Shown here in pieces: positions 42,712-51,341 of a stretch of 64,000 nt of DNA. The translations under genes and the position numbers were made by a program. The DNA lies in assembly GCA_958295905.1 (NCBI GenBank), contig OY282382.1, positions 4,446,910 through 4,510,909 of the forward strand, written 5' to 3'. Position 1 is the first letter of the stretch, and every line of letters starts with the position of its first letter. The notes beneath the pieces were generated by a model. The model was not told where the DNA came from. It was given only the letters and a program-made list of their open reading frames with translations, and ran no database searches. This DNA is from an uncultured Vicinamibacterales bacterium (lineage in GTDB: Bacteria; Acidobacteriota; Vicinamibacteria; Vicinamibacterales; UBA8438).

Positions 42712-43635
42712 TCAGTTGCCGTCGTAGACGTGCTGCACAGTCGTCCGCAGGCTCCCCTCGGGCGCCTGGAAGTCGCTGTACTGGCCAGGCACGCTGTAGG
42801 CGGCGACCACCTCGTCCACCGACATTCCGGCCGCCTTCCCGTGCTGCGCCTTGCTCACGACGTCGTTGAAGAACCCGCTGAAGTCGACGAACTCGCTCCA
42901 GGTCACCGGCGTGGGGTTGTGCCCCGGAATCACGGTGTCGACGCCGGAGACCCCCGCGACCGCCTTTTTCAGCGTCTCGCCGAACGCGGTGGCGCTGCCG
43001 TTGCCGTTGGCGACGTCGATGAACGGCAGCCCCTTGCGCTGGAACATGTCGCCGGTGTGCATGGCGCGCGCGTCCCGGAAGACCACGAACGTGTCGCCGT
43101 CGGTGTGGCCGCGGCCGAAGTGATAAAGGTCGATGCGGTCCGCGCCGTTGAAGAGCGACATGCGCTCGGAGTAGGCGGTCTTGGGAAGGTAGTTCGCGTT
43201 CCCGCCCTTGAAGGCGTCGCAGTTGGTCACCGGCTGGCAGGTGTCGCGCGACATCTGGGCCAGGGTGTTCTCGTGCACCACGAAGTTCACGGTGTCGGGC
43301 AACTCGGTGTTGCCGCCGCTGTGGTCGAAGTGGGTGTGGGTGTTGATGACGTGCGTGATCGGCTTGTCGGTCAGCTCGCCCACGTGGGCGATGATGTCCT
43401 GCCCGTAGCCGTTGATCTTCGTGTCGACGAGGGCGACGCCGTCGGCGGTGATGAAGATCGCGGTGTTCCCGCCGCCGCCCATGCCCTGAACCGACGATGC
43501 ATTCGCCAGCACGTAGAGGTTGTCGGTGATCGCCTGCACCTCAAGGGCCGCCCGCTCCTGCTGCGCCTGATACGTCGCCCCCGTCAGGACCGCGCCGACG
43601 ACCGTGAGCATGGCCAGGTATCCGCTGCGTCTCAT
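42712..43635 (-). CDS. Secreted MBL-fold metallohydrolase
   Basis: A 307-residue metallo-beta-lactamase-fold protein with a signal peptide (YLAMLTVVGAVLTGATYQ). Metal ligands are in HTHFDHSGGN (about residue 97), GRGHTDGDTFV and HTGDMF (about 190), and VIPGHN (about 237). The class is broad and the substrate unknown. GAGGAGGCAGAC gives a strong ribosome-binding site. It is the first gene of a two-gene operon with the sugar dehydrogenase. Confidence 0.9.
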   Translation of the reverse strand: MRRSGYLAMLTVVGAVLTGATYQAQQERAALEVQAITDNLYVLANASSVQGMGGGGNTAIFITADGVALVDTKINGYGQDIIAHVGELTDKPITHVINTHTHFDHSGGNTELPDTVNFVVHENTLAQMSRDTCQPVTNCDAFKGGNANYLPKTAYSERMSLFNGADRIDLYHFGRGHTDGDTFVVFRDARAMHTGDMFQRKGLPFIDVANGNGSATAFGETLKKAVAGVSGVDTVIPGHNPTPVTWSEFVDFSGFFNDVVSKAQHGKAAGMSVDEVVAAYSVPGQYSDFQAPEGSLRTTVQHVYDGN

Positions 43636-43654
43636 GTCTGCCTCCTCGTGGACC

Positions 43655-43790
43655 GGCGCACCCTCGGGCGTCGCCTGCCCAGGATCGTCGCCAGGTGCTC
43701 CTTCAGTTCGTGGGCCCGGTCCAACGCCCGGTTCTCATGACGCCACGTCTCCAGACACCGGGCCCCGCCAAGCTTCAGCGCGCGCCGGAT
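43655..43790 (-). pseudogene. ISL3-family transposase remnant
   Basis: The minus strand reads ALKLGGARCLETWRHENRAL and DRAHELKEHLATILGRR, matching the central part of ISL3 transposases. The DNA is closely related to the remnant at 48125-48300. No start, stop or terminal repeat is present. Confidence 0.6.
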
Positions 43791-43865
43791 CCGGCGCATG
43801 GAGACTATACCGGCCCGGCCCCGTTCAGGCCAGCCCTTCCACCGTTCCCCCCGTTCCCCGCAGGA

Positions 43866-44027
43866 GCATCCCACGCTGACGGCGCGTGACGGTTCGCCCC
43901 CGATTCGAGGGGTTGCCACCGTCTTGCCGACCGGCCGGCGCCGCGGGACCCACGATTCCACACGTCCGGAGCTCCAGGACCCGCCATGATTTCTGCCTGC
44001 GCACGGCGGTGGTGGAACGTGGGATGG
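43866..44027 (-). repeat. Miniature inverted-repeat element (copy D)
   Basis: About 162 bp in the same orientation as copy A, ends GCATCCCACGCTGACGGCGC and (inwards) CCATCCCACGTTCCACCACC. It shares the CCCCGATTCGAGGGG hairpin and the CGGCCGGTCGGCAAGACGG interior. Confidence 0.75.
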
Positions 44028-44425
44028 TCCTGCCGTTCCCCGCGGCTCGCATCCCGCCCGCCGAGCGGCTGCGGACCCGGCGGGGTTGCGCGTCAAGTCA
44101 AGCAAGGCGCCGCCGCTGGAAGCCCATGGCGCGCCAAGGCCCCGAAAACCGGTTCGGGAGAGCCTCGATGCCGGGAACGGCACTGAAACACCGATGGCGA
44201 ACACCACGCGATCAAGATTTGACTCAACCGTAGAGATCCCGGCGGATCGAGGACTCCAGGGGGCAGTCATTTTCACGAATCTGACGTGGCCCCCCCAGTG
44301 GGCGTCGCCGATGCCGGCAGCCGGACGGATGGTACAATCCGGGGCACGACCAGACTGGCGACACCGGCGGCGCGACCAGCAGCAATTCCAGCCCGCCCAC
44401 CCGCCCGGCGAAGGGAGCATCGAAC
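44028..44425. other. No gene seen; leader of the epoxide hydrolase gene
   Basis: Nearly 400 bp with shadow frames. The last 100 bp should hold the promoter; TGGTACAATCC at about 44330 could be a -10 region, but no matching -35 is clear. Confidence 0.45.
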
Positions 44426-45685
44426 ATGAGACGAGCCGCCGTCGCCCTGTCCGCCGCGCTGGCGTTGGCGCTGGCCGCCGGGGTCGTCCCGGGGCCCGCC
44501 CCGCCGCGCGCGGCGGAAAGCCAGACCGCTCCCGGCGCCGGCATCGAACCATTCACGATCGAGGTGCCCGACGAGGTGCTCGCGGACCTGCGCGAACGGC
44601 TCGCGCGCGCCCGCATGCCCGACGAGCCGGAGGGCGTCGGGTGGCGGCTCGGGATGAACCAAGCCTACCTGCGGCAGCTCATCGACTACTGGCGCGACGA
44701 GTTCGACTGGCGGGCGCAGGAGCGCCGGCTCAACCGGCTCGAGCAGTTCAAGACCACCATCGACGGCCTCGACATCCACTTCGCGCACCGCCGGTCACCG
44801 GAGCCCGATGCATTCCCGTTGATCCTGACGCACGGCTGGCCGGGGACCTTTGCGGAGTTCGACAAGGTCATCGAGCCCCTGACCGACCCCGTCGCCCACG
44901 GCGGCCGCGCCGAGGACGCCTTCCACGTCGTGGTCCCGTCCATCCCCGGCTACGGGTTCTCGGACCGGCCGCGGCAGCTCGGCTACGGCCGCGACCGCAC
45001 CGGGGCGATCTTCGCCGAGCTGATGGCGCGACTGGGCTACGAGCGGTACGGCGCGCAGGGAGGCGACCTCGGGGCCGGGATCAGCCGCTGGCTGGCCGCC
45101 AACGACGCCGAGCACGTGGCCGGCCTGCACCTCAACCTGTGCACCGCCGGCCCGCCGGACCCGGACGATCCCACCGCCGGCGTGCCCCCCGCCGAAATTG
45201 CCCTGATGCAGGAGCGCGCCGCGTTCTGGACCGACGAGGAGCGCGGCTACAGCCACATGCACGGCACCAAGCCGCAGACCCTCGGCTACAGCCTCAACGA
45301 CTCGCCGGTCGGGCTCGCCGCGTGGATCGTCGAGAAGTACCGGAGCTGGTGCGACTGCGACGGCAACCCCGAGACGCGCTTCACCAAGGACGAGCTGCTG
45401 ACGACCCTCACCATCTATTGGGCCACGGAGACCGCGACCTCGGCCGCCCGCTACTACTACGAGGGCCGGCACGGCGCCAACTCGCCGGACCCGGATCGGA
45501 TCGAGGTGCCGACGGCGTGCGCGGCGTTCCCCGGCGAGTTCCGGTTCACGCCGCGGCGGTGGCTCGAGGCGCGCTACAACCTCGTCCGCTTCACGATGAT
45601 GCCGAGCGGCGGCCACTTCGCGGCCAGCGAAGAGCCGGCGCTGCTGGTCGACGACCTGCGGGCGTTCTTTCGGGACCTGCGGTAG
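44426..45685 (+). CDS. Secreted epoxide hydrolase (EHN domain, alpha/beta hydrolase)
   Basis: A 419-residue protein. A signal peptide (about residues 1-31) is followed by the N-terminal EHN domain of microsomal-type epoxide hydrolases (FTIEVPDEVLADLRERLARA, WRLGMNQAYLRQLIDYWRDE). The alpha/beta hydrolase domain has the oxyanion block THGWPGTFAEF, the nucleophile Asp in GAQGGDLGAG, and the catalytic His in MPSGGHFAA. Such enzymes open epoxides to diols; export to the periplasm is less usual. AGGGAG lies eight bases ahead of the ATG. The next gene follows after about 210 bp. Confidence 0.92.
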   Translation: MRRAAVALSAALALALAAGVVPGPAPPRAAESQTAPGAGIEPFTIEVPDEVLADLRERLARARMPDEPEGVGWRLGMNQAYLRQLIDYWRDEFDWRAQERRLNRLEQFKTTIDGLDIHFAHRRSPEPDAFPLILTHGWPGTFAEFDKVIEPLTDPVAHGGRAEDAFHVVVPSIPGYGFSDRPRQLGYGRDRTGAIFAELMARLGYERYGAQGGDLGAGISRWLAANDAEHVAGLHLNLCTAGPPDPDDPTAGVPPAEIALMQERAAFWTDEERGYSHMHGTKPQTLGYSLNDSPVGLAAWIVEKYRSWCDCDGNPETRFTKDELLTTLTIYWATETATSAARYYYEGRHGANSPDPDRIEVPTACAAFPGEFRFTPRRWLEARYNLVRFTMMPSGGHFAASEEPALLVDDLRAFFRDLR

Positions 45686-45894
45686 GAGCCTGCGCCCGCG
45701 CCCCGCCTTCGGCCGGCCGCACCAACTCCGACCGCTGGCACCGACTCCCGCCGCCGGGCACCGACCCCGGCCGCAGGCGCCGGCTCGTAGAGGGTTGGTG
45801 GGGGCGGTTGCGCCGCGAAACGGCGGTTGCGCCGCGAGGCGGCAGCCGAGCCGCAGGCGACGATCGCCGGCCAGCGCCCTCCGGGAGGTGCGAG

Positions 45895-46875
45895 ATGGCC
45901 GTTCGACGTCTCTGCGCAGCGGTCGCCATGGGCTGGCTGGCCCCCGCCGCCGCGGCCCAGACCCCCGGGGCGCCATCGGACGCCTGGACGCTGTCCCGCA
46001 CCGCCTGGGGCGACCCCGACTTGCAGGGCGTCTGGTCGTTCGCTGCCTACACGCCCTTGGAGCGGCCCGCGCGTTACGCGGGGCGGGAACACCTGACACC
46101 AGAGGAAATCGCGGCCCTCGACGAAGAAGCGTCGACGGGCCCCGACCGGCGGCCGCCGCCCCGCGGGTCGACGCCGGAGCAGCGGGCGTTCGATCTCGAC
46201 GCATCACCCTACAACGCGTTCTGGTACGAGAGCGGCCGGTCCACGGGACGCACCGCGTTGATCGTCGATCCGCCGGACGGCCGGATTCCGTTCACCCGCG
46301 AGGGGCGGCGGCGGCGCGACGCGCGCTGGGACCTGCTCAGGCGGCCCGCCCACGGCCCCGAGGACCGCACCCCCGGGGAGCGCTGCGTGCACAGCTTCAA
46401 GGCCGGCCCGCCGATGACCGGAGGCAGCGACAACAACCACCTGCGGCTGCTGCAGGCGCCCGGCTACGCCGTCGTGTGGACCGAGAACATTCATGACGCG
46501 CGCATCGTGCCCCTGGACGGGCGCCCCAGGATCGCCGACGCCGTCCGGCAGTGGATGGGAGACCCGCGCGGACGCTGGGACGGCGACACGCTGGTCGTCG
46601 AGACGACCCGCTTCAACGGCAAGGCCGCCTACCAAGGGTCGAGCGACGATCTGCAGGTCGTCGAGCGGTTCACCCTCACCGGCGCCGACACCCTGGAATA
46701 CGTATACACCATCGCCGGCGCCGACACGTATGCGAAGCCGTGGACCGCAGCCCTCACGATGAAGCGCCTCGACGGAGATCTGTACGAGTTCGCCTGCCAC
46801 GAAGGCAACTACGGCCTGGAGGGCATACTGGCGGGGGCACGGGCGGAAGAGCGGGCGTCGGCCGCGGCGCGGTAG
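45895..46875 (+). CDS. Secreted protein with DPDLQGVW signature, unknown function
   Basis: A 326-residue exported protein (signal peptide MAVRRLCAAVAMGWLAPAAA). It has the block TAWGDPDLQGVWSFAAYTPL, common in many acidobacterial secreted proteins, and conserved pieces NNHLRLLQAPGYAVVWTENI, GDTLVVETTRFNGKAAYQGS and KPWTAALTMKRLDGDLYEFA. The fold and activity are unknown. GGGAGGTGCGAG gives a clear start. The spacer 45686-45894 is GC-rich and contains GGGTTGGTGGGGGCGG, like the lead-in of the palindromic repeats. Confidence 0.8.
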   Translation: MAVRRLCAAVAMGWLAPAAAAQTPGAPSDAWTLSRTAWGDPDLQGVWSFAAYTPLERPARYAGREHLTPEEIAALDEEASTGPDRRPPPRGSTPEQRAFDLDASPYNAFWYESGRSTGRTALIVDPPDGRIPFTREGRRRRDARWDLLRRPAHGPEDRTPGERCVHSFKAGPPMTGGSDNNHLRLLQAPGYAVVWTENIHDARIVPLDGRPRIADAVRQWMGDPRGRWDGDTLVVETTRFNGKAAYQGSSDDLQVVERFTLTGADTLEYVYTIAGADTYAKPWTAALTMKRLDGDLYEFACHEGNYGLEGILAGARAEERASAAAR

Positions 46876-46954
46876 GCGGCCGGTATCGCATCCGCTTCCA
46901 TCCGGCAGGCCCTCGAACAAGGCTGTCGGCGATCTAGCCCGGAGAGCGTCGCCT

Positions 46955-47020
46955 GCGGCTCCGCTCACCGCCCAACCAACCCTCCAGGAGTCCGCGCCGT
47001 TCTACGGCGCAGACTCCTAG
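46955..47020. repeat. Palindromic repeat with lead-in
   Basis: AGGAGTCCGCGCCGTTCTAC followed by GGCGCAGACTCCT (46986-47018) is the clearest palindrome of the family, preceded by CGCCCAACCAACCCTCC. The surrounding 46876-47221 has no gene. Confidence 0.8.
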
Positions 47021-47221
47021 CCTTTCCCCACGAACCCTTCGCCCCTGCTCCACGCACTTCAGCGGGCTGCGGCAGACGCGTCTCCGCTTCGAATGCGCCA
47101 ACTTCGGACACGCGTGAATCTCCATGGGCCCCGCCAGAGCGACCGTAACGAGAGGACCGAGATTGCCACTCGATGCCGAGCGACGGATCTAGCGCACCCG
47201 TCGAGCGGTATACTCGCATTC

Positions 47222-47443
47222 ATGAAGTCGGTGGCCTCCGACCTCCGCGCGCGTACCGGCGCCGAGATCCGGCGGATGTCGCCGGCCGAGCGGGTGGAGC
47301 TCGCCTTCCGTCTGGGCGACGAGGCCATCGAATCGTTCCGCGCCGCCCGCGGCCTCGACCGGCGGACCGCGATTCGGCTGCTCGAACGGCGCCGGCAGGC
47401 GACCCGCCGGCCCAGCGCATGCCTCGACCGCTTGATCGGGTGA
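47222..47443 (+). CDS. Small partner protein of a nucleotidyltransferase, antitoxin-like
   Basis: A 73-residue helical protein (MKSVASDLRARTGAEIRRMS, ELAFRLGDEAIESFRAARGL, DRRTAIRLLERRR). It overlaps the start region of the next gene, the usual arrangement of AbiEii-type nucleotidyltransferases with a small partner. Whether it is an antitoxin is inferred from that arrangement alone. Confidence 0.6.
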   Translation: MKSVASDLRARTGAEIRRMSPAERVELAFRLGDEAIESFRAARGLDRRTAIRLLERRRQATRRPSACLDRLIG

Positions 47444-47979
47444 GCCTGCTCGACCGCGTCGCTGCGATTCTCGATGCCGCCGGCGTGCTGTACGCGGTTA
47501 TCGGCGCCTCGGCGATGGCCGCGCACGGCGTCGCCCGCTCGACCCATGACATAGACCTACTGGCGCTCGACGGCGAGTGTCTCGACGCGGGACGGTGGGC
47601 GCCGCTCGCGAGCGGCGGCGTATCCGTGTCGGTGAACCGCGGCGACGCGGCGGATCCGCTGGCCGGCGTCGTCCGCTTCGAGGAAGCCGGCAAGCGCCCC
47701 GTCGATCTGGTCGTCGGCCGTCATCGATGGCAGGTGCGCATGCTCGACCGGGCCGAACCGGCGGTCGTCGAGGGGTCGCGCGTGCCAGCCGTGCAGGCCC
47801 GGGACCTCATCGCGCTCAAGTTGTTCGCCGGCGGCGCCCAGGACGCCTGGGACGTGGTTCAGTTGCTGGCGGGGCCGGGCCGCGACGCCCTCATCGCCGA
47901 GGTTTCCGCCGATGTCGACGAACTGCCGGCTCACTGCCGGGATTTCTGGGAACGGATTCTGACCGGAGATTCCCCCTGA
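47419..47979 (+). CDS. AbiEii-like nucleotidyltransferase
   Basis: A 186-residue protein. LYAVIGASAMAAHGVARSTH is followed by DIDLL, the nucleotidyltransferase G[SA] and DxD motif, then VDLVVGRHRWQVRMLDRAEP, VPAVQARDLIALKLFAGGAQ and DAWDVVQLL. These are typical of AbiEii/DUF6036-type proteins. Members act as toxins that modify tRNA or other targets, or as housekeeping nucleotidyltransferases. The ATG at 47419 is used; a GTG at 47440 that overlaps the preceding stop is equally likely. No ribosome-binding site is evident for either, suggesting translational coupling. Confidence 0.75.
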   Translation: MPRPLDRVSLLDRVAAILDAAGVLYAVIGASAMAAHGVARSTHDIDLLALDGECLDAGRWAPLASGGVSVSVNRGDAADPLAGVVRFEEAGKRPVDLVVGRHRWQVRMLDRAEPAVVEGSRVPAVQARDLIALKLFAGGAQDAWDVVQLLAGPGRDALIAEVSADVDELPAHCRDFWERILTGDSP

Positions 47980-48124
47980 CGCTACCCCATTGGTCACTCC
48001 GCCCGCAGTGTGGCCGCCCTCATCCACCAACCAACCGACACCTCGGCAGCCCGGCTCTCATCAAACGAGTGTGGTGGGTTGAGGCGCGATTGTCGGGTCG
48101 GCGAGAGGTCATCGCTGAAGCACC

Positions 48125-48300
48125 CGGGGCGGCTGAAGCTTGGTGAGGCCCGGCGTCTGGAGACGTTGCGTCGTGAGAACCGGGCGCTGACCGGGCCTAC
48201 GAACTGAAGGAGTATCCGGCGACGATCCCGGGGCAGGCGACGTCCGAGGATGCGCCGGAGCTGCCGGAATATACGTCCGTCTATCCTACTATGACAATGT
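48125..48300 (+). pseudogene. ISL3-family transposase remnant
   Basis: RLKLGEARRLETLRRENRAL is followed after a frameshift by AYELKEYPATIPGQATSEDA and ELPEYTSVYPTMTM with a stop. The DNA matches the remnant at 43655-43790 closely. The Tn5-type element at 48313 inserted just beyond it. Confidence 0.6.
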
Positions 48301-48312
48301 GACGGGCCACTG

Positions 48313-50733
48313 CTAGCACTCAATCACAGTTGACACCGGCAGAGGTTCCGTGTAGAACGGATGCATGCGAATTGGTCTGCGGGTTTTGCAGCCGGAGACG
48401 GTGGAGTGGTTGCGCGGGGCGTTGGGGGACGGGGAACTGTCGCGGTCTGCGCTGGGGCGTGAGCTGTGCGAGCGGGACGGGTGGCGCAACCCGCGGGGGG
48501 CGTTGTGCACGGCCTCGGCGCGCAAGGCGCTGCCGGAGCTGGCGGCGGGGTTGGGGTTGGGGCTGCCGCCCGCGCAATCGGGTCCGCCGCGTCGTGGTTG
48601 CGATCCGTCGGCGTGCGGGTCGCGGTTGCCGCTGACGGAATTCTGCGGCAGCTTGTCGTCGTTGGGGGCGGTCGATGTTCGGGTGGCGGAAACGGCGGCG
48701 GAGGGCCGGTTGTGCGGTCATCTGCTGGCGGCGTGCCATCCGCGGGGTCGTGGGCGGGCGCCGGGGTGCCGTCTGACGTATGTGCTGGAAGCGTCGTCGG
48801 GGGTGCTGGGCGTTCTGAGCTTCGTGTCGGCGCCGATGCGGTTGGGGCCCCGCGACGCGCATCTGGGTTGGGACGACCGCACGCGGGGGTTTCACATCGG
48901 GGAGGTGGTTTCCAACGACCGTTTTCTGCTGTTGCCCGGGGTTCGGGTGCCGCACTTGGCCTCGCACGTGTTGGGGCGGGCGGTGAGTTGTCTGGCGTCG
49001 GACTGGGAAGCGCGGCACGGGGTTCGGCCGGTGTTGGTGGAGACGTGCGTGGAGGCGTCCCGTCCGGCGACGAGCTACCGGGCGGCGGGCTGGCGGTGCG
49101 TGGGCCGGACGTCGGGTTTGCCGCCGGGGGCGTCGGCGCCGGTGGCGCCGAAGGGGGTGTGGCTTCGGGGTCTGGCCTCGGATTGGGCGGAGACGTTGCG
49201 TCGGCCGCCGTCGCGGGCGCCGGGGTCGTTTCCGGCGCTTGATGCGGCAGACGAGTCGGGTTGGGCGTGGCGCGAGTTCGGGCGGTCGGACATGGCCGAC
49301 GGGCGTTTGCGGTCGCGTCTGGTGCGGTTGGGGTCGGCGTGGGCGCGGCATCCGGGGGAGCCGCTGCCGGCGGTTTTCCCGGGCAGTGCCGAGCAACAGG
49401 CGGTGTATCGTTTCCTGCACAATAAGAAGGTGGCCGGCGAGGACATCCTGCAACCGCATCGGGAGGCGCTGGTGGAGCGCTGCCGGCCGGAGTCGGCGGT
49501 ACTGCTGGTGCAGGACACGACGACGTTGAACTACACCGGTCTGCGGGAGAGCACGGCGGGGTTGGGACCGCTTCGGGAGCGGACGGGCAGCGCGCGGGGT
49601 CTGTTCGTGCATGCGGCGGTGGTGTTCACCGAGGGGCGGCGGGCGTTGGGGGTGAGCGGGCTGGAGACGTGGGCGCGGCCGGAAGCGGAACCGGCGGCGG
49701 AACTTGAGAAGGAGAGTCGGCGCTGGTTCCGGGGCTTCGATCAGGGCCGGGCGTTGGGGCGGGCGAGTCCCGGGACGCGGGTGGTGGTGGTCGGGGACCG
49801 GGAGAGCGACATTTACGGGCTGTTGAAGTGGCAGGCGGCGCATGCGGACGAGGCGGGGCTGGTGGTGCGGGCGAACGCGGGCCGGCGGCGGCGGGTGGAG
49901 GTGTGGGACCCGGAGTTGCGGGCGACGATGCTGCGGACGCTGGCGTCGCAGCCGGACTTCGAGACGCCGGTCAAGACGGGTCGGGCGGTACGGATCGGCG
50001 CGCAGGGCGGGAAGCGGGCGCGGTCACAACGGACGGCGGAGACCGAGCTGAGCATCGGGCGGGTGGAACTGCAGCCGCCGCAGGACCGACTCGGGGACGG
50101 TCCGGTGGCGGCGTGGCTGGTGCGCGTTCTGGAGACCGAGCCGCCGGCGGGGAAGGAACCGTTGGAGTGGCTGCTGTTGTCGAGCGAGGGGGGGCCGACG
50201 GCGGAATGGGCGGAACGTATCGTGGGCTGGTATGAGGCCCGCTGGGGGATCGAAGAGTATTTCCGGGTCCTCAAGAGCGGGACGCGGATCGAAGACCGGC
50301 GGCTGCAGGATGCCGACGCGCTGGTCAAGTGCCTGGCGTTCGACGCCGTCACGGCATGGCGGGTGTGCAACCTGGACCGCTACGCGCGGGACGCGCCGGA
50401 AACACCGGCCGGGGAGGTGCTGACCGAGGACGAGCGGCAGGTGATCGGCGCCGTGGTGCGGGCCGAACGGCTGCAGCCGCCGTCCGAGCGTGGGAAGCCG
50501 TTTCCGCCCGACATCCGCGGTTGGGTGGTGCTGCTGGCGCGCATGGCCGGCTGGCACCCCTCGAAACGAAGCCCGTTGCCCGGCAACCAAGTCATGTGGC
50601 GGGCATGCGTCCAGTTGCAGACGATGGTGCGCGCCATCCAAGCCGCGCGCGCACCGTAGCCCCCTGGACAGTCGCTTGGTGTTGGCTGGGCAGCCCGCAT
50701 GCCGGAACCTGTGTCAACTGTGACCCCATGCTA
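48313..50733 (+). mobile_element. Tn5/IS50-type insertion sequence with DruA-domain transposase, complete
   Basis: The terminal repeats contain TCACAGTTGACAC(C/A)GG (48324-48339 and, inverted, 50708-50723), and the outermost CTAGCA is also inverted. GGGCCACTG occurs directly before 48313 and again at 50734-50742, a 9-bp target duplication, the size expected for this group. The element is about 2.42 kb with a single intact gene. It sits just upstream of the coiled-coil gene at 50778. Confidence 0.85.
48365..50659 (+). CDS. Tn5-type DDE transposase fused to a DUF4338 (DruA-like) domain
   Basis: A 764-residue protein, intact. Residues about 60-290 form a DUF4338/DruA-like domain (RLCGHLLAACHPRGRGRAPG, LTYVLEASSGVLGVLSFVSA, LGWDDRTRGFHIGEVVSNDR, SHVLGRAVSCLASDWEARHG). 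Residues about 300-760 are an IS4/Tn5 transposase: AVYRFLHNKKV, LLVQDTTTLNYTGLR (Asp), VVGDRESDIYGL (Asp) and WYEARWGIEEYFRVLKSGTR (Glu, in the YREK signature). DruA is also a component of the Druantia phage-defence system; here it is part of a transposase, as in many IS elements. The role of the fused domain in transposition is unknown. Confidence 0.88.
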   Translation: MRIGLRVLQPETVEWLRGALGDGELSRSALGRELCERDGWRNPRGALCTASARKALPELAAGLGLGLPPAQSGPPRRGCDPSACGSRLPLTEFCGSLSSLGAVDVRVAETAAEGRLCGHLLAACHPRGRGRAPGCRLTYVLEASSGVLGVLSFVSAPMRLGPRDAHLGWDDRTRGFHIGEVVSNDRFLLLPGVRVPHLASHVLGRAVSCLASDWEARHGVRPVLVETCVEASRPATSYRAAGWRCVGRTSGLPPGASAPVAPKGVWLRGLASDWAETLRRPPSRAPGSFPALDAADESGWAWREFGRSDMADGRLRSRLVRLGSAWARHPGEPLPAVFPGSAEQQAVYRFLHNKKVAGEDILQPHREALVERCRPESAVLLVQDTTTLNYTGLRESTAGLGPLRERTGSARGLFVHAAVVFTEGRRALGVSGLETWARPEAEPAAELEKESRRWFRGFDQGRALGRASPGTRVVVVGDRESDIYGLLKWQAAHADEAGLVVRANAGRRRRVEVWDPELRATMLRTLASQPDFETPVKTGRAVRIGAQGGKRARSQRTAETELSIGRVELQPPQDRLGDGPVAAWLVRVLETEPPAGKEPLEWLLLSSEGGPTAEWAERIVGWYEARWGIEEYFRVLKSGTRIEDRRLQDADALVKCLAFDAVTAWRVCNLDRYARDAPETPAGEVLTEDERQVIGAVVRAERLQPPSERGKPFPPDIRGWVVLLARMAGWHPSKRSPLPGNQVMWRACVQLQTMVRAIQAARAP

Positions 50734-50758
50734 GGGCCACTGGCTGACCCGGACGGAC

Positions 50759-50777
50759 CGTGATACCGTGGCGGGAT
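50759..50777 (+). promoter_or_regulatory. Conserved motif ahead of the coiled-coil gene
   Basis: CGTGATACCGTGGCGGGAT directly precedes the ATG and shares CGTGATACCGT with 22212 and 59790. The Tn5-type insertion ends only about 25 bp upstream without touching it. Confidence 0.5.
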
Positions 50778-51068
50778 ATGGACGCCATCACACCGTGGCT
50801 CACGCCCGCCCTCGTCGTCGCCGTGTACACCGCGCTGCGCGTCGACATCCGCGGGGTCAACACGCGCATCGACATCGCGGTCCGGGAACTGCGGACCGAC
50901 ATCGCGGCCGTGAACACCCGCATCGACGGCGTGAACGCCTCCGTGAACGCCCGCATCGACAACGCGGTCCGGGAGTTGCGGACCGACATCGCCGGCGTTC
51001 ACGCGCGGATCGACGCCGTGCTGCTGGCCGACCGCGACCGCAACCGGCAGAGCCGGGGGGCGGCCTGA
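50778..51068 (+). CDS. Membrane-anchored coiled-coil protein, MDAxTPWLTP family (copy B)
   Basis: A 96-residue relative of the proteins at 22230 and 59410: MDAITPWLTPALVVAVYTAL forms the helix, then repeats such as RIDIAVRELRTDIAAVNT and RIDNAVRELRTDIAGVHA, and a tail ADRDRNRQSRGAA. It has fewer repeats than copy A. The stop overlaps the start of a second frame (TGATG). Confidence 0.7.
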   Translation: MDAITPWLTPALVVAVYTALRVDIRGVNTRIDIAVRELRTDIAAVNTRIDGVNASVNARIDNAVRELRTDIAGVHARIDAVLLADRDRNRQSRGAA

Positions 51069-51170
51069 TGAACGCGGTTCGTGCAGTGGCTCACGCCGGC
51101 CGTGGTGATCGCCGTGTCCGCGTGGATCCGCGCCGACATCCGCAACTTCAAGAGCGACATCAAGGGCGGT
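51068..51170 (+). pseudogene. Second coiled-coil frame, frameshifted
   Basis: An ATG overlapping the previous stop leads, after a shift, into QWLTPAVVIAVSAWIRADIR and NFKSDIKG, clearly the N-terminus of the same family. It has no heptad region left. Together with 22547 it shows that the original unit was a pair of genes. 51171-51341 has no gene. Confidence 0.55.
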
Positions 51171-51341
51171 CAGGGCGGTCGGCGCCGAGACCGGGGAGCA
51201 GGCTCAAGGGCCGGGAGAAACGCAGCCGACCGCCTTTGGACTCCATATCGCCTTCATGGAGAATTCTCATCGGTTGCGTCTTCGAGCGAACGGGGCCACA
51301 TCAGCACGCGCCGCGCCCACGAATCCACTCCATGGTGCGGG

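Noticed and set aside
43895-43925. tRNA T-arm-like CCCCGATTCGAGGGG in the miniature elements
   Set aside because: The loop does not have the TTCRANY order at the correct place and no acceptor or anticodon arm is present.
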